Positions 1 through 8,537 of a stretch of DNA of 42,555 nt are shown piece by piece. This DNA comes from Clostridiales bacterium UBA1740 (lineage in GTDB: Bacteria; Bacillota; Clostridia; Oscillospirales; CAG-272). Made by a program: the position numbers and the translations under genes. The notes beneath the pieces are model-generated. The model was not told where the DNA came from, did no database searches, and saw only the letters and a list, made by a program, of their open reading frames with translations. Every line of letters begins with the position of its first letter. Positions within the stretch are counted from its first letter, which is position 1. Location of the stretch: NCBI GenBank assembly GCA_002315715.1, contig DCHY01000019.1:7361-49915 (forward strand), written 5' to 3'.

Positions 1-995
1 CCGAGCAGGTTCTGACGGAAACGTCCCTGTTTACCGCGAAGCATTTCGGAGAGGGATTTCAGGGCACGGTTGGAAGCGCCGGTGACGGCTTTTCCGCGTC
101 TGCCGTTATCGATAAGGGCATCGACGAATTCCTGAAGCATACGCTTCTCGTTGCGAATCATGATGTCGGGTGCCTTCATCTCAAGGAAGTGTTTCAAACG
201 GTTGTTACGGTTGATAACACGGCGGTAGAGTTCGTTGAGGTCGGAGGTCGCAAAACGGCCGCCGTCAAGCTGTACCATGGGACGGATGTCGGGAGGAAGC
301 ACGGGGATGCAATCGAGAATCATCCACTCGGGACGGTTGCCGGATTTGCGGAAGGCTTCGACGACTTCGAGTCTCTTGATAATCTTGACTTTTTTCTGTC
401 CGCTGCTCTCGGCGAGTTTTGCCTTGAGGTCTGCGGCAAGGGCTTCAAGATCAATGCCGGCAAGAAGTTCCTTAACGGCTTCCGCACCCATACCGGCACG
501 GAAATCGTCTTCGTACTTTTCTCTTGCATTCTTGTACTCGGCATCGGTCAAGAGCTGCTGTTTTTCAAGGGGAGTGTTACCGGGATCGGTAACGATGTAA
601 CGTGCGAAGTAGAGAACTCTCTCCAAAAGACGGGGAGAGATATCGAGGAGAAGTCCCATACGGGAAGGAATGGCACGGAAGTACCAAATGTGAGATACGG
701 GAGCGGCAAGTTCGATATGGCCCATGCGCTCACGGCGTACCTTTTTCGTGGTGACTTCCACGCCGCACTTCTCGCAGACTTTGCCCTTAAAGCGCACGCG
801 TTTGTATTTTCCGCAAAGACATTCCCAGTCCTTCGTCGGGCCAAAAATCTTTTCGCAGAACAAGCCGTCACGCTCGGCTTTGAGCGTGCGGTAGTTGATA
901 GTCTCAGCTTTGGTCACTTCACCGTGCGACCAAGAACGAATCATCTCGGGAGACGCAAGTCCGATTTGAATCGAATCAAATATTTCTTTTTCCAT
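1..995 (-). CDS. rpoC: RNA polymerase subunit beta', N-terminal part (partial)
   Basis: The reverse strand reads a protein starting MEKEIFDSIQIGLASPEMIR, the usual opening of bacterial beta'. It continues through the N-terminal zinc-binding region (CLCGKYKRVRFKGKVCEKCG, near residues 59-78), the RPSRMG-like segment and the clamp and lid region ending in a GKQGRFRQNLLG motif. About 331 residues lie in the window and the gene continues past position 1, so the catalytic NADFDGD loop is not visible. The ATG at 993-995 follows a GGGAG ribosome site and lies 15 bases after the rpoB stop, so rpoB and rpoC are co-transcribed. Beta' forms the active-site cleft of RNA polymerase with RpoB. Identity is certain. 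Confidence 0.97.
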   Translation of the reverse strand, partial: MEKEIFDSIQIGLASPEMIRSWSHGEVTKAETINYRTLKAERDGLFCEKIFGPTKDWECLCGKYKRVRFKGKVCEKCGVEVTTKKVRRERMGHIELAAPVSHIWYFRAIPSRMGLLLDISPRLLERVLYFARYIVTDPGNTPLEKQQLLTDAEYKNAREKYEDDFRAGMGAEAVKELLAGIDLEALAADLKAKLAESSGQKKVKIIKRLEVVEAFRKSGNRPEWMILDCIPVLPPDIRPMVQLDGGRFATSDLNELYRRVINRNNRLKHFLEMKAPDIMIRNEKRMLQEFVDALIDNGRRGKAVTGASNRALKSLSEMLRGKQGRFRQNLL

Positions 996-1010
996 TTATT
1001 CATCTCCCTC

Positions 1011-4000
1011 TCAAAATTCATCTTTCTCATCGTCTTCGAACTCTTCAACGGGGTCGGTGACGTCGTCTTCGAAATCGTCGTCAAAGTCCTCGTCGTCAAG
1101 AGGTTCGTCGTCGAAGTTTTCGCCTTCGGCATCGGCTTCCTTATCACCGTTGTCAACCGCGCGGTCTACGTCTTCAATGGTGGCAAACGCAGGCGCGATA
1201 TCTTCTTCGGCAATGCCGGAAAGTTCGATCTTTTCACCCTTATCGTTGAGAACCTGAATGTCAAGGCAAAGTGCCTGAAGTTCTCTGACAAGGACGCGGA
1301 AGGATTCGGGAACACCGGGTGTCGGGATGTTCTGACCTTTGACGATAGCTTCGTAGGTCTTGGTACGTCCCGTGACGTCGTCCGACTTCACCGTCAGGAT
1401 TTCCTGCAAGGTGTAAGCGGCGCCGTAAGCTTCGAGTGCCCAAACTTCCATTTCTCCGAAACGCTGACCGCCGAACTGGGCTTTACCGCCGAGAGGCTGT
1501 TGCGTAACGAGAGAGTACGGACCGATAGAACGGGCGTGAATCTTATCGTCAACCAAGTGGTGGAGTTTCAAGTAGTACATGATACCGACGGTAACGGGGT
1601 TGTCAAAGGCTTCGCCCGTACGGCCGTCGTAAAGAGTAACTTTACCGTCGATGACTTTGAGAGATTCTTTCTGCATGAGACGACGGAGTTTTTCGTCGTC
1701 GTCAACGATGGCCTGATCGACTCTCTGAAGGTCGGGTTTGCCGTCTTCGCGGATGACTTCCATAAATACGGCTTTACCGCGTACGCTCTCGTCGGGACGG
1801 ATGTCGCGGCAGTATTTTGCCTGACGGAGAAGTTCCAAAATGTCGGTTTCCTTGGCACCGTCGAATACCGGCGTCATGATCTTGATGCCGAGTTTGCGGC
1901 AAGCGATACCGAGGTGCACTTCGAGCACCTGACCGATGTTCATACGGGAAGGAACGCCCAGCGGGTTCAAAACGATATCAAGCGGCGTACCGTCTGCCAA
2001 GAAAGGCATATCTTCGGGAGGAAGAATACGGGAAACGACACCCTTGTTACCGTGACGGCCTGCCATTTTATCGCCGACGGAGATTTTTCTCTTCTGGGCG
2101 ATATAAACGCGGACGACTTTGTTGACACCGGGGCCGAGATCTTTGGAGTTGGAATGGTCGTAAACTTTGACGTCCACGACGATACCGTATTCGCCGTGGC
2201 GCATACGGAGAGAGGAGTCTTTGACTTCTCTTGCTTTTTCACCGAAGATGGCACGCAGAAGGCGCTCTTCGGGAGTCAGTTCGGTTTCGCCCTTCGGCGT
2301 TACTTTACCGACGAGGATATCGCCGGCGCGGACTTCGGTACCGATACGGATGATACCGTTTTCGTCCAAATCTTTGAGAGCGTCTTCACCGACGTTGGGC
2401 ACTTCACGGGTGATTTCCTGTGCGCCGAGTTTGGTGTCACGCGCTTCAATCGAATATTCCTCGATGTGAATCGAGGTGTACATGTCTTCACGAACCAAGC
2501 GCTCGTTCAGAAGAACGGCGTCCTCGTAGTTGTAACCTTCCCAAGTCATGAAGCCGATGAGGGCGTTCTTACCAAGGGAGATTTCGCCGCCGGAGGTTGC
2601 GGGACCGTCGGCAATGACCTGTCCTGCATCAATGGCGTCGCCCACGTTGACGATAGGTCTTTGGTTGACGCAAGTGCTCTGGTTGGATCTCATAAACTTA
2701 ATGAGACGGTAGATGTCTTTGCGGCCTTCGGGCGTAATAATGGCGATTTCATCGCTCGTTACGCGCTCTACTACGCCGGCATTCTTGGCTACGACAACGG
2801 CGCCGGAGTCAACGGCAGCCTTGTATTCCATACCGGTGGCAACGATGGGGGAATCCGTCATCATCAGCGGCACTGCCTGCTTCTGCATGTTGGAACCCAT
2901 GAGGGCACGGGTGTTATCGTCGTTCTCGAGGAAAGGAATACAGCCGGCAGCGACGGAAATAGCCATCTGCGGGCAAGCATCCATGAGGTCAACCGAGGTG
3001 GGTTCCACTTCGATGAACTCGGTTTTGAATCTGGCAATAACGCGCTTGTTGACGAAGTAACCGTTTTCGTCAAGGCGCTCGTTTGCCTGTGCTACGATAT
3101 TGTTATCCTCTTCGTCTGCCGTGAGGTAAACGACTTGGTCGGTTACGTGACCGGTCGTCTTGTCGACGATACGGTAGGGGGCTTTGAGGAATCCGTAATC
3201 GCTGATCTTCGCATAGGAAGCCAAGTAGGAAATAAGACCGATGTTAGGTCCTTCAGGCGTTTCGACGGGGCAGATACGGCCGTAGTGCGTGTAGTGAACG
3301 TCACGCACTTCGAAGGATGCACGGTCACGGGAGATACCGCCGGGGCCGAGTGCGGACAGACGGCGCTTGTGCGTCAATTCCGCCAAGGGGTTGTTCTGGT
3401 CCATGAACTGAGAAAGCGGCGAAGAGCCGAAGAATTCACGGATAGCAGTAGCTACGGGTCTCGTGTTGATAAACGTCTCGGGGCGAAGTTCGTCGTTATC
3501 GTGAACGGACATTCTCTCCTTGATGTTTTTGTCCATTCTCGCCATACCGATACGGAACTGGTTCTGGAGAAGTTCTCCGACGCAGCGCAGACGGCGGTTG
3601 CCGAGATGGTCGATATCATCCGTCGTACCGATGCCGTGAGAAAGGGCAAGAAGGTAGTTGACGGACGCAAAGATGTCTTCTTTGGTGATGTGTTTGGGCG
3701 CCACTTCCGCCATACGGGTTCTGACGCTCTCTTTGATGAAGGAGGTGCGGGCATCTTTCTTCAGTTTGAGTTCGTCTGCCTTGGCAAGAATGTCGAGAAT
3801 GACGTTGTATCTGACTTTCTCGCCGAGTTTCACGCCGCAGTCGGCAAGGTCAAAGCCGAGAACGCCTTCGGGACGAACGGTGTTGTTGCCGAAGACTTTG
3901 ACGGTTTTGCCGTCTTCCGCTTTCACGAAAACGACGTTGATGGGTGCCATATCGATGGCGTCTGCCATTTCACGGGTCACGATCTGTCCTTCGTCACCGA

Positions 4001-4943
4001 GAACTTCACCCGTGATGGGGTTAACCACTTTATCTGCCAAAGTCAAGCCGACGACGCGGTTGGCAACGGAGAGTTTCTTGTTGTATTTATAACGGCCGAC
4101 AGCCTGAAGGTCGTAGCGCTTTGCATTGAAGAACAAATCGCGCACCAAAGCCTCGGCACTCTCGACGAGGGGAGGCTCGCCGGGACGGAGTTTCTTGTAG
4201 ATTTCTTTGAGTGCTTCGTCGCGGTAAGAATCTTCATTCTCGGCTGCGAGAGTACGGCACTCGTCCTTTTCCATGGTGACGGTCAAAATATCCTCGTCGC
4301 CGAACACCTCGGTGATGGCTTCGTCGGAATCTTGTCCCTCGGCGGAAAGGGCGCGGATAAGAACGGTGATCGGAATCTTTCTCGTCTTATCGATCTTGAC
4401 GTAAAATACGCCCGACATATCGGTCTCGTATTCGAGCCAAGCGCCGCGATAAGGAATAACCGTCGCCGTGTAAATGTGTTTGCCCTGCTTATCCACGGAC
4501 ATACCGTAGTATGCGCCGGGAGAACGGACGAGCTGAGATACGATGACGCGCTCAGCACCGTTGATGACGAACGTACCGTTGTCGGTCATCAAGGGGAAAT
4601 CGCCCATGTAAACCTGGGACTCCTTAATTTCGCCCGTAAGACGGTTGATGAGACGAACGCCGACTTTCATGTTGGCGTCGTATGTAACCGCACGGGACTT
4701 GCATTCCTCAATCGAGTAACGGGGTACGGGATCCATGTGATAGTCCGTGAACTCAATGGCAAGAGTACCCGTGTAATCCTCAATCGGAGAAACGTCGCGA
4801 AGCACTTCCAAAAGGCCTTCTCGGAGGAACCATTCGTAAGACTTCTTTTGCACCTCAATCAAGTTTGGCATCTCGGACGCTGCTTCGATTTTCGCAAAGC
4901 TCATACGTACGTTGGTGCCAAGTTTTTGGGGCTTTAACATCAT
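1011..4943 (-). CDS. rpoB: RNA polymerase subunit beta
   Basis: The product, about 1310 residues, is the RNA polymerase beta subunit. Visible landmarks are the N-terminal MSFAKIEAASEMPNLIEVQ, the rifampicin region GSSPLSQFMDQNNPLAELTH (about residues 506-525), the motif VETPEGPNIG, the C-terminal GDKMAGRHGNKG and LGGKAQFGGQRFGEMEVWAL. The rifampicin-contact D, H and S positions match the sensitive type, although the usual Gln after GSS is Pro. It is longer than the roughly 1190 residues of B. subtilis RpoB, largely because of an acidic, D/E-rich tail of about 60 residues. I chose the ATG at 4941-4943 (Met-Met-Leu-Lys): a GTG further upstream overlaps the GGAG ribosome site. Unusually, no rplL lies directly upstream. 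Confidence 0.98.
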   Translation of the reverse strand: MMLKPQKLGTNVRMSFAKIEAASEMPNLIEVQKKSYEWFLREGLLEVLRDVSPIEDYTGTLAIEFTDYHMDPVPRYSIEECKSRAVTYDANMKVGVRLINRLTGEIKESQVYMGDFPLMTDNGTFVINGAERVIVSQLVRSPGAYYGMSVDKQGKHIYTATVIPYRGAWLEYETDMSGVFYVKIDKTRKIPITVLIRALSAEGQDSDEAITEVFGDEDILTVTMEKDECRTLAAENEDSYRDEALKEIYKKLRPGEPPLVESAEALVRDLFFNAKRYDLQAVGRYKYNKKLSVANRVVGLTLADKVVNPITGEVLGDEGQIVTREMADAIDMAPINVVFVKAEDGKTVKVFGNNTVRPEGVLGFDLADCGVKLGEKVRYNVILDILAKADELKLKKDARTSFIKESVRTRMAEVAPKHITKEDIFASVNYLLALSHGIGTTDDIDHLGNRRLRCVGELLQNQFRIGMARMDKNIKERMSVHDNDELRPETFINTRPVATAIREFFGSSPLSQFMDQNNPLAELTHKRRLSALGPGGISRDRASFEVRDVHYTHYGRICPVETPEGPNIGLISYLASYAKISDYGFLKAPYRIVDKTTGHVTDQVVYLTADEEDNNIVAQANERLDENGYFVNKRVIARFKTEFIEVEPTSVDLMDACPQMAISVAAGCIPFLENDDNTRALMGSNMQKQAVPLMMTDSPIVATGMEYKAAVDSGAVVVAKNAGVVERVTSDEIAIITPEGRKDIYRLIKFMRSNQSTCVNQRPIVNVGDAIDAGQVIADGPATSGGEISLGKNALIGFMTWEGYNYEDAVLLNERLVREDMYTSIHIEEYSIEARDTKLGAQEITREVPNVGEDALKDLDENGIIRIGTEVRAGDILVGKVTPKGETELTPEERLLRAIFGEKAREVKDSSLRMRHGEYGIVVDVKVYDHSNSKDLGPGVNKVVRVYIAQKRKISVGDKMAGRHGNKGVVSRILPPEDMPFLADGTPLDIVLNPLGVPSRMNIGQVLEVHLGIACRKLGIKIMTPVFDGAKETDILELLRQAKYCRDIRPDESVRGKAVFMEVIREDGKPDLQRVDQAIVDDDEKLRRLMQKESLKVIDGKVTLYDGRTGEAFDNPVTVGIMYYLKLHHLVDDKIHARSIGPYSLVTQQPLGGKAQFGGQRFGEMEVWALEAYGAAYTLQEILTVKSDDVTGRTKTYEAIVKGQNIPTPGVPESFRVLVRELQALCLDIQVLNDKGEKIELSGIAEEDIAPAFATIEDVDRAVDNGDKEADAEGENFDDEPLDDEDFDDDFEDDVTDPVEEFEDDEKDEF

Positions 4944-5106
4944 AAAAAGAATCACTCCATTCTTTGTTTATTACCGTCAAAAATTCTCTCGGCAAAAACC
5001 GAAAGGCGAAGGCGCGAAATCACGGGATTTTTGCGGTTTTTCTTCGGGATGCCCGAAAAAAGCGCAAACTACCCCTTATCATGCGCGCATTCTAACGCAA
5101 TAATAT
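4944..5106 (-). other. rpoB 5' leader, about 150 nt
   Basis: Between the strong promoter and the rpoB start lies an untranslated leader of about 155 nt. It contains a short perfect hairpin (TTCGGG / CCCGAA, 5043-5057, three-base loop) and A-rich and T-rich arms (AAAAACCG near 4995 and CGGTTTTT near 5035) that could pair over a longer distance. No U-run follows the hairpin on the minus strand, so it is not a classical terminator. A regulatory role is only a possibility. No gene is seen here. Confidence 0.4.
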
Positions 5107-5134
5107 ATTATATAAGAACTTTTCTTCTTGTCAA
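5107..5134 (-). promoter_or_regulatory. SigA-type promoter for rpoBC
   Basis: On the minus strand a perfect -35 TTGACA (5129-5134) and a perfect -10 TATAAT (5107-5112) are separated by 16 bases. It faces rpoB and would start transcription near position 5100, giving a leader of about 155 nt. Confidence 0.8.
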
Positions 5135-5236
5135 GAGATTTTCCGAAAAAATTAAAGATTTTCCCGGATTTTTTCAAAAATAACCGTCATTTCGGCGATT
5201 CTGCCCGATTTTTTGTTTTCCGGGTACTTTCAAAAT

Positions 5237-5279
5237 GTTTACAATTTGTTTACAATTTAATTGTGAATTTTTTGTAAAC
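5237..5279. repeat. GTTTACAA direct repeats plus inverted copy
   Basis: GTTTACAA occurs at 5237-5244 and 5248-5255, one helical turn (11 bp) apart, and its inverse TTGTAAAC occurs at 5272-5279. The cluster lies upstream of the rpoB promoter in the otherwise empty 5135-5331 stretch. This looks like a protein-binding array, but no known regulator is recognised. Confidence 0.35.
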
Positions 5280-5331
5280 TTTTCTGTTTTGAACAAAAAC
5301 GCCGAAAAAGATTTGTTCAAAATCACGAGAA

Positions 5332-5380
5332 AAAACACCCGTTTTTCGGGAGTTTTCCACTTCCGATTTACGGGTGTTTT
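5332..5380 (-). terminator. Terminator after trmB
   Basis: The arms AAAACACCCGT (5332-5342) and ACGGGTGTTTT (5370-5380) pair. On the minus strand the stem is followed by a T-rich run, just after the trmB stop. The loop is long (27 nt) and holds a smaller possible stem. Confidence 0.75.
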
Positions 5381-5392
5381 GGGGATATTCCG

Positions 5393-6040
5393 TTATTTAC
5401 CGACGCGAAGATAATGGATTTTCATTCCTTGCGAAACGAAGTTTTGTTCGTATTCCGTCATGACGTTTGCCGCCGCATACGGGGACGCGTGGAGGTCGTC
5501 GGTGACGGCTTTCGGCGTTTTTCCGAGCGCCTCGAGTTCTTCAAGCGTGAAAGAAAAGAGGTTGTCGTTATCCGTTTTGAAGGAAAGATGACCGCCTTTT
5601 TTCAGGAGAGAAAAATACACTTCGAGGTATTTACGGTAGGTCAAACGGCGCTTGTAATAGCCGGCTTTCGGCCAGGGATCGGAGAAATTCAAAAACATTT
5701 CGTCGATGCTTTCGGGGGCAAACCAAGAGAGAAGATCGTCGGCGTTTGCCACGAGGAAACGCAAATTTCCGTTGCGTTCGTCCATCGTTGCCACGGCACG
5801 TTCCGCCGCGAGCACGACGCAATCGCTGACTTTTTCCATGGCAAGATACAAAACGTCCCCGTTTCTTTTCGCCATTTCTCTTGCGAAACCGCCTTTGCCG
5901 GCGCCGATTTCGAGATAAATTTTCGCTTCTTTTCCGAGGACGGGGACGGCACTCTCAAGCGGTGTTTCGGGCTTTTCGAGAAGCACTTCGGCACAGGCGG
6001 CAAGGCGCGCCGGGCCGTTCTTTTTCTTTCTCATTCTCAT
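5393..6040 (-). CDS. trmB: tRNA (guanine-N7-)-methyltransferase
   Basis: This 215-residue protein matches TrmB, which uses S-adenosylmethionine to methylate G46 of tRNA. The SAM site is YLEIGAGKGGF (about residues 42-52). The family-specific FLNFSDPWPKAGYYKRRLTY lies near residues 116-135, and the C-terminal substrate motif is TEYEQNFVSQG. Length is typical of the family. Its ATG overlaps the prfC stop in an ATGA junction, so translation is probably coupled to prfC, and a hairpin terminator follows. The N-terminus is lysine-rich, as expected for an RNA-binding enzyme. Confidence 0.95.
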   Translation of the reverse strand: MRMRKKKNGPARLAACAEVLLEKPETPLESAVPVLGKEAKIYLEIGAGKGGFAREMAKRNGDVLYLAMEKVSDCVVLAAERAVATMDERNGNLRFLVANADDLLSWFAPESIDEMFLNFSDPWPKAGYYKRRLTYRKYLEVYFSLLKKGGHLSFKTDNDNLFSFTLEELEALGKTPKAVTDDLHASPYAAANVMTEYEQNFVSQGMKIHYLRVGK

Positions 6041-7647
6041 TGGGCGTCCGCCTCCGTGCCGCGGTTGAACTCCTCGAGTTCCAAACCGGGGTTATCTTCG
6101 AGAACCCAACGAATCGCCCATTCGCTGGTGAAAATCAAGAGGTTTTTGCCGCGAAAATCCTGCACCCACTTGGTATCGTGGGAGAGTTTCAGCGTTTTGG
6201 GGTCCAAATCGGGATTTTTGATAAAGCGGATTTCCTGATACGGAAGGTCGGTGCGGCGAAGGTCGCAGCCGTACTCGTTTTTGATACGGTATTCGAGCAC
6301 CTCGAACTGCAAAACGCCGACGACGCCGACGACCACGCGTTCAAGACCGCTGTTCGGCTCAAAGAAAATCTGGATGGCACCCTCTTGGGCTATCTGATTC
6401 ATGCCTTTGGCGAACTGTTTACGCTTCATGGAATCCACCTGCTCGACCATGGCGAAATGCTCGGGGGCGAAGACGGGGATGCCTTGGAATTTGAGTTTCT
6501 GTCCCTTTTCGCATACGGTATCACCGATGGAGAAGATACCGGGATCGAAGACGCCGATGATGTCGCCGGCGTAGGCTTCGTCGATGACTTCTCTCTCGGA
6601 CGCCATCATCTGCTGGGGCTGGGAGAGGCGGAAAGACTTGTCTTCCTGCACGTGATAATATTCTTTACCGCGCTCGAACTTGCCCGAGGCAATACGCATA
6701 AAAGCGATACGGTCGCGGTGGGCCTTATTCATGTTGGCTTGGATTTTGAAAACGAAAGCCGAGAATTTTTCATCGAAAGGATCGACCGTCACGTCGCCTG
6801 CCTTTCTGGGCAAGGGAGAGGTCGTCATCTTGAGAAAAGCGGCAAGGAAGGGTTCTACGCCGAAGTTGTTGAGCGCCGAACCGAAGAAAACGGGGGAAAG
6901 TTTGCCGTGACGGACGGCGTCAAGGTCGAAATCAAAGGACGCACCGTCGAGAAGTTCCACCTGCTCGGTGAGTTCTTTGCGAAGGCGCTCGCCGATCATG
7001 GCGTCGAGTTTCTCGGTATCCGAAATGTCGCAATCCACCCCGTGGATGCGCTCGCGGCCTCTGTGCGAATCGCCGAAAGACAAAACCGCGCGGGCTTCTC
7101 TGTCGTACACGCCCTTGAAATTCTGTCCGCAGCCGATGGGCCAGTTCATGGCGTAGGTGCCGATACCGAACTCGTGCTCAAGTTCGTCGAGAAGGTCAAA
7201 AGGATCGCGGGCTTCACGGTCCATTTTATTGATGAAAGTAAAGATGGGGATATCGCGCATGGCGCAGACTTTGAAGAGTTTTCTCGTCTGCGGCTCGATA
7301 CCTTTCGCGGCGTCGATGACCATGACGGCACTGTCTGCCGCCATCAAGGTTCTATACGTATCCTCGGAAAAGTCCTGGTGGCCGGGGGTATCCAAAATAT
7401 TGATGCAATAGCCGTCGTATTCGAACTGCAAAACGGAAGAAGTAATGGAAATACCTCTCTGTTTTTCAAGATCCATCCAGTCGGAAACCGCGTGTTTATC
7501 CGTCTGTTTCCCCTTGACGGAACCTGCCGTCTGAATCGCACCGCCGTAGAGCAAAAATTTCTCGGTCAAGGTCGTTTTACCGGCGTCGGGGTGAGAAATA
7601 ATAGCGAATGTGCGGCGTCTTTCAATTTGATTTTTGAAATCTTCCAT
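6037..7647 (-). CDS. prfC: Peptide chain release factor 3
   Basis: This 536-residue translational GTPase begins MEDFKNQIERRRTFAIISHP. It carries G1 SHPDAGKTT (18-26), G3 DTPGHQD (86-92) and G4 NKMD (140-143), followed by the RF3 domains. RF3 recycles RF1 and RF2 from the ribosome after peptide release. EF-G is a poorer match: the protein is shorter, and the GSVKGKQTDKHAVSDWMDLE segment is typical of RF3. The open frame extends further upstream, but the ATG at 7645-7647 is preceded by AAAGGAC and lies about 30 bases after a clear promoter, so the upstream extension is not coding. It is the first gene of the prfC-trmB pair. Confidence 0.95.
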   Translation of the reverse strand: MEDFKNQIERRRTFAIISHPDAGKTTLTEKFLLYGGAIQTAGSVKGKQTDKHAVSDWMDLEKQRGISITSSVLQFEYDGYCINILDTPGHQDFSEDTYRTLMAADSAVMVIDAAKGIEPQTRKLFKVCAMRDIPIFTFINKMDREARDPFDLLDELEHEFGIGTYAMNWPIGCGQNFKGVYDREARAVLSFGDSHRGRERIHGVDCDISDTEKLDAMIGERLRKELTEQVELLDGASFDFDLDAVRHGKLSPVFFGSALNNFGVEPFLAAFLKMTTSPLPRKAGDVTVDPFDEKFSAFVFKIQANMNKAHRDRIAFMRIASGKFERGKEYYHVQEDKSFRLSQPQQMMASEREVIDEAYAGDIIGVFDPGIFSIGDTVCEKGQKLKFQGIPVFAPEHFAMVEQVDSMKRKQFAKGMNQIAQEGAIQIFFEPNSGLERVVVGVVGVLQFEVLEYRIKNEYGCDLRRTDLPYQEIRFIKNPDLDPKTLKLSHDTKWVQDFRGKNLLIFTSEWAIRWVLEDNPGLELEEFNRGTEADAQ

Positions 7648-7677
7648 ACGATGTCCTTTTGTAATTTTATCCCCGAC

Positions 7678-7706
7678 ATTGTAGCACAGTTTTCGGTGTT
7701 TTGCAA
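7678..7706 (-). promoter_or_regulatory. Promoter of prfC-trmB
   Basis: On the minus strand the -35 is TTGCAA (7701-7706) and the -10 is TACAAT (7678-7683), with a 17-base spacer and a TG one base upstream of the -10 (extended type). It lies about 30 bases before the prfC ATG. Confidence 0.75.
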
Positions 7707-7784
7707 GGGGAAAGCGTGAAAATCGAAAAGCGTCACTAATTCCCTTATTATTTAATATGGAAGAAAACGTGCAAAAATCCCATG

Positions 7785-7811
7785 AAAAAAGCCGCAGAAA
7801 TTCTCTGCGGC
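7785..7811 (-). terminator. Terminator after the small LRR gene
   Basis: The arms GCCGCAGA (7791-7798) and TCTGCGGC (7804-7811) pair with a five-base loop. On the minus strand six T follow. It sits immediately after the stop at 7818. Confidence 0.85.
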
Positions 7812-7817
7812 TGCACT

Positions 7818-8225
7818 TTATTTTCTTTTTCTCGGACGCCATACGCCGTCGCGGCAATACACGGCGTCGGCGCTTTCAAAAGGTTCAGACAGAAAAACGT
7901 TGTCGAATTCTTTTTGCGTGCCGTTAAAAAACACCCAATTGCACTTTTTATCGCCGACAAAGGCGCCGGGTTCCACGCTCAAAAGGCTTTTGCCTAAGAC
8001 CGCGAACTTTAGATTTTTGCAATCCATAAACGCCATCGGCATGATGCGTTCTATCGAATCGGGGAGGACGATGCCCTCCATCTCGGTATCGTTTTCAAAA
8101 AGGGCTTCACCGACGGTGCTGACCGTATCGGGAAGAAAGGCGACCTTGTCTTTGACCGCCGTCACGACGGCAACGCCGTCCAAAACAACCGTCACGCGGT
8201 TGCCGCTCTCACACACTTGAAACAT
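7818..8225 (-). CDS. Small BspA-like leucine-rich repeat protein
   Basis: The product is 135 residues with no signal peptide or membrane segment. Its centre carries LRR_5 (BspA/TpLRR) style units: LPDTVSTVGEALFENDTEME, then LPDSIERIMPMAFMDCKNL, then a third degraded unit ending with GAFVGDKKCNWVFFNGTQKE. The C-terminus is basic (WRPRKRK). I chose the ATG at 8223-8225 because a GGGAGG ribosome site lies seven bases upstream and the promoter ends just before it. The gene stands alone between its own perfect promoter and a terminator. LRR_5 proteins usually bind proteins at the cell surface, but this one appears cytoplasmic and its role is unknown. Confidence 0.8.
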   Translation of the reverse strand: MFQVCESGNRVTVVLDGVAVVTAVKDKVAFLPDTVSTVGEALFENDTEMEGIVLPDSIERIMPMAFMDCKNLKFAVLGKSLLSVEPGAFVGDKKCNWVFFNGTQKEFDNVFLSEPFESADAVYCRDGVWRPRKRK

Positions 8226-8248
8226 AAAAAAGCCTCCCAAACAGCATG

Positions 8249-8277
8249 ATTATACCATGCCGACGGAGGCTTGTCAA
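8249..8277 (-). promoter_or_regulatory. Consensus SigA promoter of the small LRR gene
   Basis: TTGACA (8272-8277) and TATAAT (8249-8254) lie 17 bases apart on the minus strand, a perfect consensus. The start codon follows about 24 bases after the -10, so the leader is very short. Confidence 0.85.
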
Positions 8278-8537
8278 GAAACAAAAGGTATCAAAAACGC
8301 TTTTCCGAAAACGTCCTTTGCCCGGCGCGTTTGGCGCGCGCCGGCTGCGCGGCTTAGCGCATATCGCAAGACTATTCTCTATTGCGGAAATAGTGTCATT
8401 TCAGTTTCAAATAGATGTCCCGTGTGTAATAACCCGGCTCTTTGGTACTAAGATAATGGATGGCAAAAGAGGTTGTCAAGACGACATTATTAGTCCTCCC
8501 ATCCGATACCAAGCGAGAGAATGTTCAGACAGGAATA
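8278..8537. other. Intergenic stretch without a recognisable gene
   Basis: This stretch lies downstream of the large LRR gene. It contains a GC-rich patch near 8320-8355 with a GGCGCGCGCC palindrome, and an imperfect inverted pair (TTGGTA...GGATGG near 8441-8462, CCATCC...TACCAA near 8498-8511). No clear terminator for the LRR gene is visible. The short frames here have no support. Confidence 0.4.

Noticed and set aside
189..4937. Very long open frame on the plus strand opposite rpoB and rpoC
   Set aside because: It is antisense to two unmistakable genes and arises from their codon bias; no start signal or family likeness.
5036..5062. Hairpin in the rpoB leader as a transcription terminator
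   Set aside because: No T-run follows on the minus strand, and the stem is only six pairs.
5881..7719. Long plus-strand frame opposite prfC
   Set aside because: Mirror of prfC in codon pattern; prfC has intact GTPase motifs, promoter and ribosome site.
8226..8238. AAAAAAGCCTCCC, also the first 13 bases of the 117-bp repeat, as a third repeat copy
   Set aside because: The match ends there; it is the reverse strand of a ribosome site and spacer.
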